A stretch of DNA of 64,000 nt. Source: Streptomyces sp. TG1A-60 (GTDB lineage Bacteria > Actinomycetota > Actinomycetes > Streptomycetales > Streptomycetaceae). Under the pieces are notes generated by a model, which was given only the letters and a program-made list of their open reading frames with translations, did not search any database and was not told the origin of the DNA. The stretch spans positions 5,766,001 to 5,830,000 of the forward strand of contig NZ_CP147520.1 of the NCBI RefSeq assembly GCF_037201975.1, read 5' to 3'. Numbering within the stretch: the stretch's first letter is position 1; every line of letters starts with the position of its first letter. A program made the position numbers and the translations under genes. Below, piece by piece: positions 50,767 through 59,869 of this stretch.

Positions 50767-51666
50767 TCACGACCGCTCCTCGCTGATGATCCGGTACGCG
50801 ATCTCCGCCAGCCGGGCCTGTCCGTCCACGCTCGGGTGGAACCAGTCCCACGGGCTGAGCTGGGCCTGCCCGAAGCGGTAGTCGAAGACGGCGTCCCCGT
50901 CGTAGCGGCAGTGACGGTCCTCTGCGCACACCTCGCGCAGCACGTCGTTGTACGCCTCCACCCGGGCCCGGACGGCGTCGCGCCGCTCGGTGGCCGCCGC
51001 GGTGAGGAGGTCGGGGTCGGCCAGCATCGACGGGCAGATGCCCAGCTTCCAGACCTGCTTGCCGACCGGGCTCGTCCGGCCCTCGGACCACAGCCGCTTC
51101 AGGTCCGGCACGCTCGCCACGAACACCTGCGCCTTGGGCAGGGCGTCCCGCAGGGTCGCCATCGCGTCCTCGAAGTCGGTGCGGAAGTCGGCGACCGGGG
51201 TCATGGCGGTGGCGGTGGCGCGGCACGCGTCGTTCGCGCCGATCATCACCGTGACCAGCTCCGGCTCACGGGTCACCGCCCGCGCCACCTGGTTCGGCAG
51301 GTCGGCCATCCGGGCGCCGGTCACCGCGTAGTTCCAGCTCCGCCGGGCCGCCCCGGACGCGCCCAGCAGCCGTACGGCGAGACTGTCGACCGAGGCGTCG
51401 CCGCCGGTCGCCCACGACACCTCGGGGCAGTCGGACAGCACCTCGCACGCGTCGAAACCGCGGGTGATGGAGTCGCCGACGGCGACCAGCGACTCCGGGG
51501 TGCTGTCCCAGGCGGGGGCCGGCGACGCGGAGGGCCCGGCCTTCGTCCCCGTCCCCTCGGGGCCGGGGGAGTTGCCGCCGGTGGCGTCGCAGCCGGTCAC
51601 GGCCAGCAGCGCCGCCGCCAAGGCCGCGCCGAACACCGCCCTCGAACGGTGGCGTCGCTTCCGCAT
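50767..51666 (-). CDS. SGNH/GDSL hydrolase lipoprotein
   Basis: 299 residues. A signal peptide ends in the lipobox LLAVTGC, and a Ser/Pro/Gly linker follows. Catalytic blocks are LVAVGDSITRGF (block I Ser), VMIGANDAC (block III Asn) and the late DWFHPSVDG (Asp and His). This is the complete set for a secreted esterase or lipase of the SGNH group, anchored to the outer face of the membrane. ATG at 51666. It is divergent from the DUF3145 gene. Confidence 0.9.
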   Translation of the reverse strand: MRKRRHRSRAVFGAALAAALLAVTGCDATGGNSPGPEGTGTKAGPSASPAPAWDSTPESLVAVGDSITRGFDACEVLSDCPEVSWATGGDASVDSLAVRLLGASGAARRSWNYAVTGARMADLPNQVARAVTREPELVTVMIGANDACRATATAMTPVADFRTDFEDAMATLRDALPKAQVFVASVPDLKRLWSEGRTSPVGKQVWKLGICPSMLADPDLLTAAATERRDAVRARVEAYNDVLREVCAEDRHCRYDGDAVFDYRFGQAQLSPWDWFHPSVDGQARLAEIAYRIISEERS

Positions 51667-52032
51667 CCCCTGGTCCCCTCGTCGGTCACACACGTGCACG
51701 TTCCCACCCATGACAACGCGCGAGAGTTCCCGGAAGAGGAAAGCCCCCGGGCCGACGCGGCAGAAGGCGCGACTGTTCGATCCGGGTCGGCGTCCTCTCC
51801 AGTGGCCGTGGTTTCCCACAGGACGCGTCTGCGATGTGTGGCCGCGCCGCGTGCCGTGCCCCCGGTCGAGGGTCGGACACGCGTCCCGCCGGGTGAAACA
51901 GCGCTGCTTCCCGGCGTTGGCTCCGACGGTACGTCACACTCCTTGCCCCGCCGCACGGTAGCCTCGCCACGTGGCCGCTCCGCCACTGCCGTTCCATCAA
52001 ATGACAAGACGTCCTGCTCTGTGGAGGCCCCG
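51667..52032. other. Intergenic region between SGNH lipoprotein and DUF3145 genes
   Basis: About 366 bases with divergent promoters expected. A TAGCCT at about 51959 could be a -10 for DUF3145. No gene, hairpin or repeat of note is seen, although the stretch reads open in several frames because of base composition. Confidence 0.5.
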
Positions 52033-52527
52033 GTGACGACACGTGGAGTCTTGTACGTGCACTCCGCGCCGCGTGCGCTGTGCCCGCACGTCGAGTGGGC
52101 CGTCGCGGGGGTTCTCGCGACACGCGTGAACCTCGACTGGATCCGGCAGCCGGCCGCCCCGGGTACCTGGCGCTCCGAGTTCTCCTGGCAGGGCCAGACC
52201 GGTACCGCCTCCAAGCTGGCGTCCGCGCTCCGCGGCTGGCACCTCCTGCGCTTCGAGGTCACCGCCGAGCCCTGCGCCACCGCCGAGGGCGAGCGCTACA
52301 GCTGCACCCCCGACCTCGGTATCTTCCACGCCGTCACCGGCATCCACGGCGACATCCTCATCCCCGAGGACCGCCTCCGCGCCGCCCTGACCCGCTCCCA
52401 GCGCGGCGAGACCGACCTGGAAGCCGAGATCGCCAAGCTCCTCGGCAAGCCCTGGGACGACGAGTTGGAGCCGTTCCGGTACGCGGGAGAGGGCGCCCCG
52501 GTGCGCTGGCTGCACCAGGTGGTGTGA
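52033..52527 (+). CDS. DUF3145 protein
   Basis: 164 residues. The opening TTRGVLYVHSAPRALCPHVEWAV and the end PFRYAGEGAPVRWLHQV are typical of DUF3145, an actinobacterial family of unknown function that sits beside the fatty acid synthase genes. GTG at 52033 has GGAGG five bases upstream. It converges with fabF across a strong hairpin. There is no signal peptide or membrane helix. Confidence 0.92.
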   Translation: MTTRGVLYVHSAPRALCPHVEWAVAGVLATRVNLDWIRQPAAPGTWRSEFSWQGQTGTASKLASALRGWHLLRFEVTAEPCATAEGERYSCTPDLGIFHAVTGIHGDILIPEDRLRAALTRSQRGETDLEAEIAKLLGKPWDDELEPFRYAGEGAPVRWLHQVV

Positions 52528-52545
52528 GCACCGCCCAGCACGGAC

Positions 52546-52577
52546 GAAGGGCCCCCACCGTCCGGTGGGGGCCCTTC
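52546..52577. terminator. Bidirectional terminator between DUF3145 and fabF
   Basis: A 14-base perfect stem (GAAGGGCCCCCACC with its complement) and a four-base loop GTCC lie between the two converging stops, 18 bases from each. Confidence 0.9.
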
Positions 52578-52595
52578 ACCTCGTACGACGGGACA

Positions 52596-53867
52596 TCAGA
52601 CCGTCCGGAACGCCAGCACCACGTTGTGCCCGCCGAACCCGAACGAGTCGTTGAGGGCGGCGATGCGGCCCTCAACCGGCAGCTTGCGGGCCTCGCCCCG
52701 CACGATGTCGGCGTTGGCCTCGGCCTCGGGGTCGAGGTCGTTCACGTTGATCGTCGGCGGAGCGACCCGGTGGTACAGCGCGAGCACCGTCGCCACGGTC
52801 TCCACCCCGCCGGCACCACCGAGCAGATGCCCGGTCATGGACTTCGTCGCGGACACCGCGAAGTGGTCGGTGTCGTCACCGAACACCTTCCGCAGCGCCT
52901 TCAGCTCGGCGATGTCACCGGCCGGCGTCGACGTCCCGTGCGCGTTGACGTGCATGATCTCCGCCGGGTCCAGGTCGGTCCGGTCCAGCAGGTTCTGCAG
53001 GGCGTGGGCGATGCCGCGCCCCTCCGGCTCCGGCTGCACGATGTCGTGGCCGTCGGCCGAGATGCCCTGGCCCACGGCCTCGGCGTAGACCCGGGCACCC
53101 CGCGCCGCCGCGTGCTCGGCGGACTCCAGGACGACGACACCGGCACCCTCGCCGAGGACGAAGCCGTCACGGCCGGTGTCGTACGGACGGGACGCGCCCT
53201 GCGGGTCCTCGTTGTTCTTGGACATCGCCATCATGTTGCCGAACGCGGCGATCGGCAGCGGATGGATGGCGGCCTCGGTGCCACCGGCGACCACCACGTC
53301 GGCGCGGCCGGTGCGGATCATCTCGATGGCGTAGCCGATGGCCTCGGCGCCCGACGCGCAGGCGGAGACCGGGGTGTGCACACCGGCGCGGGCGCCGACG
53401 TACAGACCGACGTTCGCGGACGGGCCGTTGGGCATCAGCATCGGCACGGTGTGCGGGGAGACACGGCGTACGCCCTTCTGCTTCAGCACGTCGTACTGGT
53501 CGAGCAGCGTCGTCACACCGCCGATGCCGGAGGCGATGACCGCGCCGATCCGGTCCGCGTCGACAATGCCCTCGTCGGCCGAGGTCTCCGTGTAACCGGC
53601 GTCGGCCCACGCCTCCTTGGCCGCGATCAGCGCGAACTGCGCCGAGCGGTCCAGGCGGCGGGCCTGCGGCCGGGGAATGACCTCGGTCGGTTCCACGGCG
53701 ATCTGCGCGGCGATACGGACCGCCTGGTCGGCGGCCCACTCCTGCTCCAGGGGACCGACACCGGACCTGCCGGCGATCAGTCCCTCCCAGGTGGAAGTCG
53801 CGTCGCCACCCAGCGGTGTGGTTGCGCCGATACCGGTGACGACCACGGTGCGATTGGTCGAGCTCAC
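52596..53867 (-). CDS. fabF: Beta-ketoacyl-ACP synthase II
   Basis: 423 residues. The catalytic Cys is in VSACASGAEAIG, and the two His in VNAHGTSTPAGD and GHLLGGAGGVE. FGFGGHN ends the enzyme. It elongates acyl-ACP with malonyl-ACP in fatty acid synthesis. GTG at 53867 is preferred; the upstream in-frame TTG adds five residues only. It is the last gene of the fabD-fabH-acpP-fabF operon, as in S. coelicolor. Confidence 0.97.
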   Translation of the reverse strand: MSSTNRTVVVTGIGATTPLGGDATSTWEGLIAGRSGVGPLEQEWAADQAVRIAAQIAVEPTEVIPRPQARRLDRSAQFALIAAKEAWADAGYTETSADEGIVDADRIGAVIASGIGGVTTLLDQYDVLKQKGVRRVSPHTVPMLMPNGPSANVGLYVGARAGVHTPVSACASGAEAIGYAIEMIRTGRADVVVAGGTEAAIHPLPIAAFGNMMAMSKNNEDPQGASRPYDTGRDGFVLGEGAGVVVLESAEHAAARGARVYAEAVGQGISADGHDIVQPEPEGRGIAHALQNLLDRTDLDPAEIMHVNAHGTSTPAGDIAELKALRKVFGDDTDHFAVSATKSMTGHLLGGAGGVETVATVLALYHRVAPPTINVNDLDPEAEANADIVRGEARKLPVEGRIAALNDSFGFGGHNVVLAFRTV

Positions 53868-53966
53868 GGGAATGTTCTCCAACGTTTACGAGGATTCAGC
53901 GGCGCCACCGCCGGGTGGCGGGGCAAACGACTGCTCCGAGGGCCGGGCCGGGCCCGGCCCGCCGGA

Positions 53967-54215
53967 TCAGGCCTGGTGCTTGAGGATGTACTCGGTCGCG
54001 TCGCCGACGGTCTTGAGGTTCTTGACGTCGTCGTCCGGGATCTTGACGTCGAAGCGCTCTTCGGCGGCGACGACGACCTCGACCATGGACAGGGAGTCGA
54101 CGTCCAGGTCGTCGGTGAAGGACTTGTCCGGCTGGACGTCCTCGACCGGGATGCCGGCGATCTCGTTCACGATGTCGGCGAGACCGGCGACGATCTCTTC
54201 CTGAGTGGCGGCCAT
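53967..54215 (-). CDS. acpP: Acyl carrier protein
   Basis: 82 residues. The phosphopantetheine Ser lies in DLDVDSLSMVEVV, and the flanking acidic helices are complete. It carries growing fatty acyl chains between FabD, FabH and FabF encoded beside it. AAGGAG lies nine bases before ATG at 54215. Confidence 0.97.
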   Translation of the reverse strand: MAATQEEIVAGLADIVNEIAGIPVEDVQPDKSFTDDLDVDSLSMVEVVVAAEERFDVKIPDDDVKNLKTVGDATEYILKHQA

Positions 54216-54316
54216 GTCAGGCGCTCCTTCGTAGATTCCAGAGGGTGGGCGGCCCGCCGCGTCAGCGGCAGGTTGTGCGTTTCCCCGCGCCGGACCACAA
54301 GATCCGAAGCGGTTGC

Positions 54317-55348
54317 CTAGGGGAGGGTAACGACCGTCGCGGCGTACACGAGACCCGCCCCGAAGCCGATGACGAGCGCGGTGTCGCCGCTCTTCGCCTC
54401 GCCGGTCGCCAGGAGCCGCTCCATCGCGAGCGGGATCGAGGCGGCCGAGGTGTTGCCGGTGGTGCGTACGTCACGGGCGACCGTGACGTGCTCCGGCAGC
54501 TTGAGTGTCTTCACCATCGAGTCGATGATCCGCTCGTTGGCCTGATGCGGAATGAAGACGTCCAGGTCGTCCGAGGTGATCCCGGCCGCGTCCAGCGCCT
54601 GCTGCGCGACCTTCGCCATCTCGAACACGGCCCAGCGGAACACCGCCTGGCCCTCCTGCGTGATCGCAGGGAACTTGACATTGCCCTCGCTGTCGAGCGG
54701 GAGCTTTTCGACGTCACCGGTCCGGAACTCGTTCCACGGGACGGTCTGCTTGATCGTTCCGGCTTTGTCGCCCTCGGAACCCCACACCGTGGGGCCGATG
54801 TGCGGCTCCTTGGAGGGGCCGACGACGACCGCGCCGGCACCGTCGCCGAAGAGGAAGGCCGTGGCCCGGTCCTCCAGGTCGGTCAGGTCGGACAGCCGCT
54901 CCACACCGATGACGAGGACGTACTCCGCCGAGCCCTCGACGACCATGCCCTTGGCGAGGGTGAGGCCGTAGCCGAAGCCCGCGCAGCCGGCCGAGATGTC
55001 GAAGGCGGCGGCCTTGGCGGTGCCGAGCTTGTCGGCGATCTCGGTGGCGACGGCCGGGGTCTGGCTGAAGTGCGAGACGGTCGAGACGATGACACCGCCG
55101 ATCTGCTCGGCGGAGATGCCGGCGTCGGCGATCGCCTTGCCGGACGCCTCGATCGACATGGCGGCGACGGTCTCCTCGTCGTTCGCCCAGTGCCGGGTCT
55201 CGATGCCGGAGCGGGAGCGGATCCACTCGTCGGAGGAGTCGATCCTCTCCAGGATCACGTCGTTGGGCACCACCCGGACCGGGCGGTAACCGCCCACGCC
55301 GAGGATACGTGCGTACGGGGCGCCCTTGCTCGGCCTGATCTTCGACAT
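54317..55348 (-). CDS. fabH: Beta-ketoacyl-ACP synthase III
   Basis: 343 residues. The catalytic triad is visible: Cys in DISAGCAGFGYG, His in FIPHQANERI, and Asn in TTGNTSAASIP. It starts fatty acid synthesis by condensing acyl-CoA with malonyl-ACP; in Streptomyces branched acyl-CoA starters are used. ATG at 55348 lies 12 bases after the fabD stop. Confidence 0.97.
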   Translation of the reverse strand: MSKIRPSKGAPYARILGVGGYRPVRVVPNDVILERIDSSDEWIRSRSGIETRHWANDEETVAAMSIEASGKAIADAGISAEQIGGVIVSTVSHFSQTPAVATEIADKLGTAKAAAFDISAGCAGFGYGLTLAKGMVVEGSAEYVLVIGVERLSDLTDLEDRATAFLFGDGAGAVVVGPSKEPHIGPTVWGSEGDKAGTIKQTVPWNEFRTGDVEKLPLDSEGNVKFPAITQEGQAVFRWAVFEMAKVAQQALDAAGITSDDLDVFIPHQANERIIDSMVKTLKLPEHVTVARDVRTTGNTSAASIPLAMERLLATGEAKSGDTALVIGFGAGLVYAATVVTLP

Positions 55349-55360
55349 GCTCCAGGGCTC

Positions 55361-56284
55361 CTAGTTCAGGTGCTCGGCGATGAGCGCGCGAGCGGCGTCG
55401 AGGTCGTCGGGTGTCTTGAGTGCCACCGTCGCGACACCCGGCAGCGCGCGTTTGGCGAGACCGGTGAGCGTGCCGCCGGGGCACACCTCGACGAGCGCGG
55501 TCACCCCCAGCTCCTTGAAGGTCTCCATGCACAGGTCCCAGCGGACCGGGTTGGCGACCTGACCGACCAGACGGGAGAGCACCTCGGCGCCGGTGGCGAC
55601 GGCCTGCCCGTCCTTGTTCGAGACGTAGGTGAGCTTCGGGTCCCCGGGGGCGAGGTCCTCGGCGGCCTTGGCGAGGGTGTCGACGGCGGGGGCCATGTGG
55701 TGTGTGTGGAAGGCGCCGGCCACCTTGAGGGCGACCACGCGGCGGACGCCCTCGGGCTTGTCCGCCTCCAGGGCGGCCAGTTGCTCCAGGGTGCCGGCGG
55801 CGACGACCTGGCCCGCGCCGTTCACGTTCGCCGCGGTCAGCCCCAGCTTCTCCAGGTGAGGGATCGTCACCTCGGGGTCGCCGCCGAGCAGCGCGGACAT
55901 ACCGGTCCCGGTCACCGCGGCGGCCTCGGCCATGGCCAGGCCCCGCTTGCGGACGAGGGCCAGCGCGGCCGTGTCGTCGAGGACACCGGCGAACGCGGCG
56001 GCGGTGATCTCGCCGACGCTGTGCCCGGCGACGGCGACGGCGCCGGGTACGGCGTCCAGGGCGGCGGCGGACAGCAGCCCGGCCGCCACGAGCAGCGGCT
56101 GGGCGACGGCGGTGTCGCGGATCGCGTCGGCGTCGGCCTCGGTGCCGTAGTGGGCGAGGTCCAGCCCGATGGCGTCCGACCACGCGCCGAGGAGGTCGGC
56201 GGCACCGGGGAGGTCGAGCCAGGGAGTCAGGAAGCCGGGCGTCTGGGCGCCCTGGCCGGGAGCGACGAGTACGAGCACTCTCAC
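55361..56284 (-). CDS. fabD: ACP S-malonyltransferase
   Basis: 307 residues. The start APGQGAQTPGF and the nucleophile elbow GHSVGEITA are the malonyl-CoA:ACP transacylase signatures; the second-site His is in AGAFHTHHMAP. It loads malonyl groups on AcpP. GTG at 56284. A palindrome that probably binds FasR lies about 60 bases upstream. Confidence 0.96.
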   Translation of the reverse strand: MRVLVLVAPGQGAQTPGFLTPWLDLPGAADLLGAWSDAIGLDLAHYGTEADADAIRDTAVAQPLLVAAGLLSAAALDAVPGAVAVAGHSVGEITAAAFAGVLDDTAALALVRKRGLAMAEAAAVTGTGMSALLGGDPEVTIPHLEKLGLTAANVNGAGQVVAAGTLEQLAALEADKPEGVRRVVALKVAGAFHTHHMAPAVDTLAKAAEDLAPGDPKLTYVSNKDGQAVATGAEVLSRLVGQVANPVRWDLCMETFKELGVTALVEVCPGGTLTGLAKRALPGVATVALKTPDDLDAARALIAEHLN

Positions 56285-56341
56285 ACTCTCTCTTGGGGAC
56301 GGCTACGGCCGCCCGTGGGGACAGGGACGAAGAACACGAGG

Positions 56342-56368
56342 GGGTTTTGTAGCCCTCCGACAAAACCC
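56342..56368. promoter_or_regulatory. Palindrome upstream of fabD, likely FasR operator
   Basis: GGGTTTTGT and ACAAAACCC form a nine-base inverted repeat with a nine-base spacer, touching the fasR stop codon. FasR of S. coelicolor is known to activate the fabDHPF promoter by binding an inverted repeat here. The AT-rich arms stand out in this genome. Confidence 0.7.
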
Positions 56369-57570
56369 TAGAACTGAGGATCCCCATCCACCAGGCGCCC
56401 CAGGATCAGCGCGATCCGCAGGGTGAAGGCAGAGCGTACATCTGACGGTGACCAGCCGGTGACGTCAGTCACACGTCGAAGCCGGTAGCGCACGGTGTTG
56501 GGGTGGACGAACAGCATCCGGGCCGCTCCCTCAAGACTTGAGGCTTGTTCGAGATAGACGCTCAGCGTCTCCAGGAGCGCGGAGCCGGCCTCCTCCAGTG
56601 GTCTGTAGATCTCCTCCACCAGTTGCTCACGCGCACTGGGATCACCCGCGATCGCGCGCTCCGGAAGAAGATCGTCCGCCAGAACCGGGCGGGGCGCGTC
56701 CTGCCACGCCGAACAGGCCTTGAGTCCCGCCGCCGCGGCCTGTGCGGACCGGGTCGCGGCCAGCAGGTCGGGCACGATCGGGCCGGCCACCACGGGGCCC
56801 GCCGCGTACGGTCCGATCAGCGACTTCGCGACCTGCAACGGGTCGTTGCTGCCGCCGGCGATCACCACCAGCCGGTCGCCCAGCACACCCGTGAGCACCT
56901 GGAGCTTGGCGTGCCGCGCCGCGCGCCGGATGGCCTCCACGGTCAGCTCGCTGTCGCCGTTCGGGGCGGTGCCGAGGAGCACGCAGACATGGTCGGGGGA
57001 GTTCCAGCCGAGGGCGGCGGCACGGGAGACGGCCCCCTCGTCGGCCTCGCCGCTGAGCACCGCGTTCACGACCAGGGACTCAAGGCGGGCGTCCCAGGCG
57101 CCGCGTGCCTCGGCGGCCTGCGCGTACACCTGGGCGGTGGCGAAGGCGATCTCGCGCGCGTAGACGAGCAGGGCCTCGCGCAGCACGCTCTCGTCGCCGG
57201 GGGCGGCCACCTCGTCGATGGCGGACTCCATGACCTCGATGGTCGTGCGCACCATCTCCACGGTCTGCCGGAGCGTGATCGCCCGGGTCAGTTCACGCGG
57301 CGCGGTCCCGAACACATCCGTCGAGATGGCCTGCGGGGCGTCCGGGCGCCGGAACCACTCGGTGAACGCGGCTATACCGGCCTGGGCGACCAGCCCGATC
57401 CACGACCGGTTCTCCGGTGGCATCGCCCGGTACCAGGGCAGCGTCTCGTCCATCCGCGCGATGGCCTGCGCGGCGAGGCTTCCGGACGACTTCTCCAGCC
57501 GCTTCAACGTCGCGACGTGGGCGTGTACGGGCGGTGCGGGCCGGGCCTTGCTGGTTTCTGGTTCGGGCAC
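56368..57570 (-). CDS. fasR: PucR-type fatty acid synthesis regulator FasR
   Basis: 400 residues. The C-terminal helix-turn-helix (SLEGAARMLFVHPNTVRYRLRRVTDVTG) belongs to the PucR type, with a degenerate central domain. Position directly before fabD on the same strand matches FasR (SCO2386), which activates the fab operon in S. coelicolor. GTG at 57570 (VPEPETSKARP) is preferred over the in-frame ATG at 57588. The whole unit is separate from the divergent pirin gene. Confidence 0.93.
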   Translation of the reverse strand: MPEPETSKARPAPPVHAHVATLKRLEKSSGSLAAQAIARMDETLPWYRAMPPENRSWIGLVAQAGIAAFTEWFRRPDAPQAISTDVFGTAPRELTRAITLRQTVEMVRTTIEVMESAIDEVAAPGDESVLREALLVYAREIAFATAQVYAQAAEARGAWDARLESLVVNAVLSGEADEGAVSRAAALGWNSPDHVCVLLGTAPNGDSELTVEAIRRAARHAKLQVLTGVLGDRLVVIAGGSNDPLQVAKSLIGPYAAGPVVAGPIVPDLLAATRSAQAAAAGLKACSAWQDAPRPVLADDLLPERAIAGDPSAREQLVEEIYRPLEEAGSALLETLSVYLEQASSLEGAARMLFVHPNTVRYRLRRVTDVTGWSPSDVRSAFTLRIALILGRLVDGDPQF

Positions 57571-57632
57571 GGGACAAGACTGCCTCATCGGGGCGCCCAC
57601 ATGCGGCGCGGGTCGCTACCGTGGAGTACGTG

Positions 57633-58292
57633 ATGGACGTACGGCGCGCGGACACGCGCTACCGCGGAGGGGATCCGGAGGCCGGCACAGCCAGCCTGCA
57701 CGCCTTCTCCTTCGGGTCGCACTACGACCCGGACAACCTCCGTTTCGGCGCGTTGATCGCCTGCAACGAGGAGCGGCTCGCCCCGGGCGCGGGCTTCGAG
57801 GAGCACCGGCACAGCCACACCGAGATCGTCACCTGGGTCGTCGAGGGCGAGCTGACCCACCGTGACACCACGGGTCACCAGACGGTCGTCCGCCCCGGGG
57901 ACGTCCAGCGGCTCAGCTCGGCGGAGGGCGTACGGCACGTGGAGCGCAACGACGGCTCAGAGCCGCTGACCTTCGTGCAGATGTGGCTGGCCCCGCTGGA
58001 GTCGGGCGGCGACCCGGCGTACGAGATCGTCCGAGGCATCGCCGACCCCACGCCGTACGCCGTCCCGGAGGCGGGGGCGATGCTGCACGTACGGCGGCTG
58101 GGCACGGCGGGGGAGCGGACGGCCGTGCCGGACGCGGCGCGGACGTATCTGCACGTCGTGCGGGGTGCCGCGCGGCTCGGGCCGCATGAGTTGGGGCCCG
58201 GGGACTCGGTGCGGGCCGAGGGGGAGAAGGGGCTGGAGCTGGTGGGGGTGGCAGGGCCGGCGGAGGTGCTGATCTGGGAGCTGTCCGAGTGA
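57633..58292 (+). CDS. Pirin family protein
   Basis: 219 residues with a bicupin fold. The metal motif EEHRHSHTEIVTWVVEGELTHRD supplies His ligands in the N-terminal cupin. The C-terminal half is a degenerate cupin. Pirins bind iron; some have quercetinase activity, others act as cofactors of regulators. ATG at 57633. It is divergent from fasR; a GTG 12 bases upstream is also possible. Confidence 0.9.
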   Translation: MDVRRADTRYRGGDPEAGTASLHAFSFGSHYDPDNLRFGALIACNEERLAPGAGFEEHRHSHTEIVTWVVEGELTHRDTTGHQTVVRPGDVQRLSSAEGVRHVERNDGSEPLTFVQMWLAPLESGGDPAYEIVRGIADPTPYAVPEAGAMLHVRRLGTAGERTAVPDAARTYLHVVRGAARLGPHELGPGDSVRAEGEKGLELVGVAGPAEVLIWELSE

Positions 58293-58298
58293 GCGGGC

Positions 58299-58470
58299 TC
58301 AGCTGCCGTCGTCCGGCTCCTCCGCGTTGCGCCACAGCCTGAGGTCCACCGTCACGTAGTCGCTGAGGTCGCTCTCGGGTGCGCTGCCCTGGTAGATGAC
58401 CTGGTGCGATGTGCCCGGAGCCGGTGTGCCCTCGCTCGGCGTTCGGTCCAGCACGGCGGGACCGATGGCA
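58299..58470 (-). pseudogene. C-terminal remnant of an unidentified gene
   Basis: On the minus strand a frame with normal codon use gives TSHQVIYQGSAPESDLSDY and ends LWRNAEEPDDGS, with a stop at 58299. The frame is blocked by a TGA at about 58500, and no start is seen, so it is a fragment. The family is not recognised. It abuts another fragment on the plus strand, which suggests a deletion that joined two genes. Confidence 0.35.
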
Positions 58471-58605
58471 ACGTGCGACGTCCGTACCCGACCTGAACAT
58501 CACGCTGAGCGACATGGCACTTGGTTCGCCGCGCGTCAACGACACTCCATCGTGCGGGATGGCACGGTCGTCCACGGCTTATCTCAGCGCCTGCTGTCGC
58601 CGTGC

Positions 58606-58803
58606 GCGAGCAGGCTGGTGACTTCGGCGTTCGCCTCCGCCGACGGGTGGAAGCAGCGCCGAACGTTCGAACTCGCCGAAGGCGGGCGTGGCCTGCTCAT
58701 CGTCGAGGCGGTCACCGACCGGTGGGGGGTGGATCCGCACCCCGACGGGAGGGGCAAGACGGTGTGGCTCGAGTGCCTGGCCAAGACGCCGGGCGTAGGG
58801 TGA
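58606..58803 (+). pseudogene. C-terminal remnant of an RsbW-like ATP-binding protein
   Basis: The C-terminal 65 residues include RTFELAEGGRGLLIVEAVTDRWGV and DGRGKTVWLEC. This is the characteristic end of Streptomyces HATPase_c_2 regulators. The N-box and most of the ATP-binding fold are missing; the ORF upstream to 58396 has no family character. It is a truncated gene, probably inactive. Confidence 0.6.
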
Positions 58804-58827
58804 TGCCTCCCGGTGATCAGCAGTACC

Positions 58828-59649
58828 TCAGCCTCGCAACTCCGCGAGCACGGCGTCCGTGAACGGCGTCCACGCCTCGATGGCCCACGGTCCGAACGCC
58901 CGGTCCGTCAGCGCCACACAGGCCGCCCCGGCCGCCGGGTCGATCCACAGGAACGTCCCCGACTGCCCGAAGTGCCCGAACGTCGCCGGCGAGGACGAAG
59001 TCCCCGTCCAGTGCGGCGACTTGGAGTCCCGGATCTCGAAGCCGAGGCCCCAGTCGTTGGGGTTCTGGTGCCCGTAGCCCGGCAGGACGCCCTTCGTGCC
59101 CGGGTACTGCGCGGTCATCGCCTCCGCGACCGTACGCGGGTCCAGCAGCCTCGGCGCCTGCACCTCGGCGGCGAACCGCACGAGGTCGTCGACGGTCGAG
59201 ACGCCGTCCTTTGCCGGGGACCCGTCGAGCGAGGTGGCCGTCATCCCCAGGGGGGCCAGCACCGCCTGCCGCGCGTACTCCGCGAACGGGATGTCCGTCG
59301 CCTTGGCCACATGCTCCCCGAGCGCCTCGAACCCGGCGTTGGAGTACAGCCGCCGCTCCCCGGGCGGCGTCGTCGCCCGGTGCTCGTTGAAGGCCAGCCC
59401 CGAGGTGTGCGCCAGCAGATGCCGCACGGTCGATCCCGTCGGTCCCGCCGGTTCGTCCAGCTCGACAGCCCCCTCCTCGTACGCCACCAGCACGGCGTAC
59501 GCGGCGAGCGGCTTGGTCACCGACGCCAGCGCGAACCGCTGCCCGAGCGGGCCGTGGGTCCCGAGGACGGTGCCGTCCGCCCGTACGACGGCCGCGGCAG
59601 CGGTGGGGACCGGCCAGTTCTCGATCAACGCGAGGCTCTGCAGAGACAT
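58828..59649 (-). CDS. Serine hydrolase, beta-lactamase-like family
   Basis: 273 residues. SxxK is in ASVTKPLAAYAV near residue 45; the Tyr motif is in LYSNAGFEALG; and FGHFGQSGTFLWIDP gives the third motif. No signal peptide is found. It probably hydrolyses esters or D-amino peptides in the cytoplasm. ATG at 59649. Confidence 0.9.
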   Translation of the reverse strand: MSLQSLALIENWPVPTAAAAVVRADGTVLGTHGPLGQRFALASVTKPLAAYAVLVAYEEGAVELDEPAGPTGSTVRHLLAHTSGLAFNEHRATTPPGERRLYSNAGFEALGEHVAKATDIPFAEYARQAVLAPLGMTATSLDGSPAKDGVSTVDDLVRFAAEVQAPRLLDPRTVAEAMTAQYPGTKGVLPGYGHQNPNDWGLGFEIRDSKSPHWTGTSSSPATFGHFGQSGTFLWIDPAAGAACVALTDRAFGPWAIEAWTPFTDAVLAELRG

Positions 59650-59738
59650 GCCCACGAGCCTAAGGGGTCCTTGCACTGTGAGCGCCCGGGTCGAGCGGCC
59701 TGGCACCGCGCCTCGCCGTGTCGCCGAAAAGCCCTGGT

Positions 59739-59785
59739 GGCTCCTTCCCCACGCTCGACTTCGCTCGCGCGGGAGGGGCCCCATC
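59739..59785. repeat. Possible Streptomyces intergenic palindromic repeat
   Basis: The stretch around CTCGACTTCGCTCGCGCGGG between CTCC and GGAGG-like ends looks like a degenerate copy of a CTCGGCTTCGCTCGAG-type hairpin widespread between genes in Streptomyces. It lies in the 220-base gap between the serine hydrolase and GNAT genes. The assignment is from memory of the motif. Confidence 0.35.
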
Positions 59786-59869
59786 GAGGGCTCTCCGGCG
59801 CCTTGCGACGCACGGCACCGGACCACGCGACCTCATCGGGCGCTCATAGCGCAAGGATCCCCAAGCGCC

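Larger units (their letters stand above)
58293..58827. other. Decayed region between pirin and beta-lactamase-like genes
   Basis: It holds the two fragments described above on opposite strands. About 130 bases between them show no frame with coding character. The structure suggests old genes broken and joined by deletion. Confidence 0.5.

Noticed and set aside
58396..58803. Intact 135-codon gene
   Set aside because: Only the C-terminal part matches ATP-binding regulators, and the ATP-binding N-box is absent, so I list it as a remnant.
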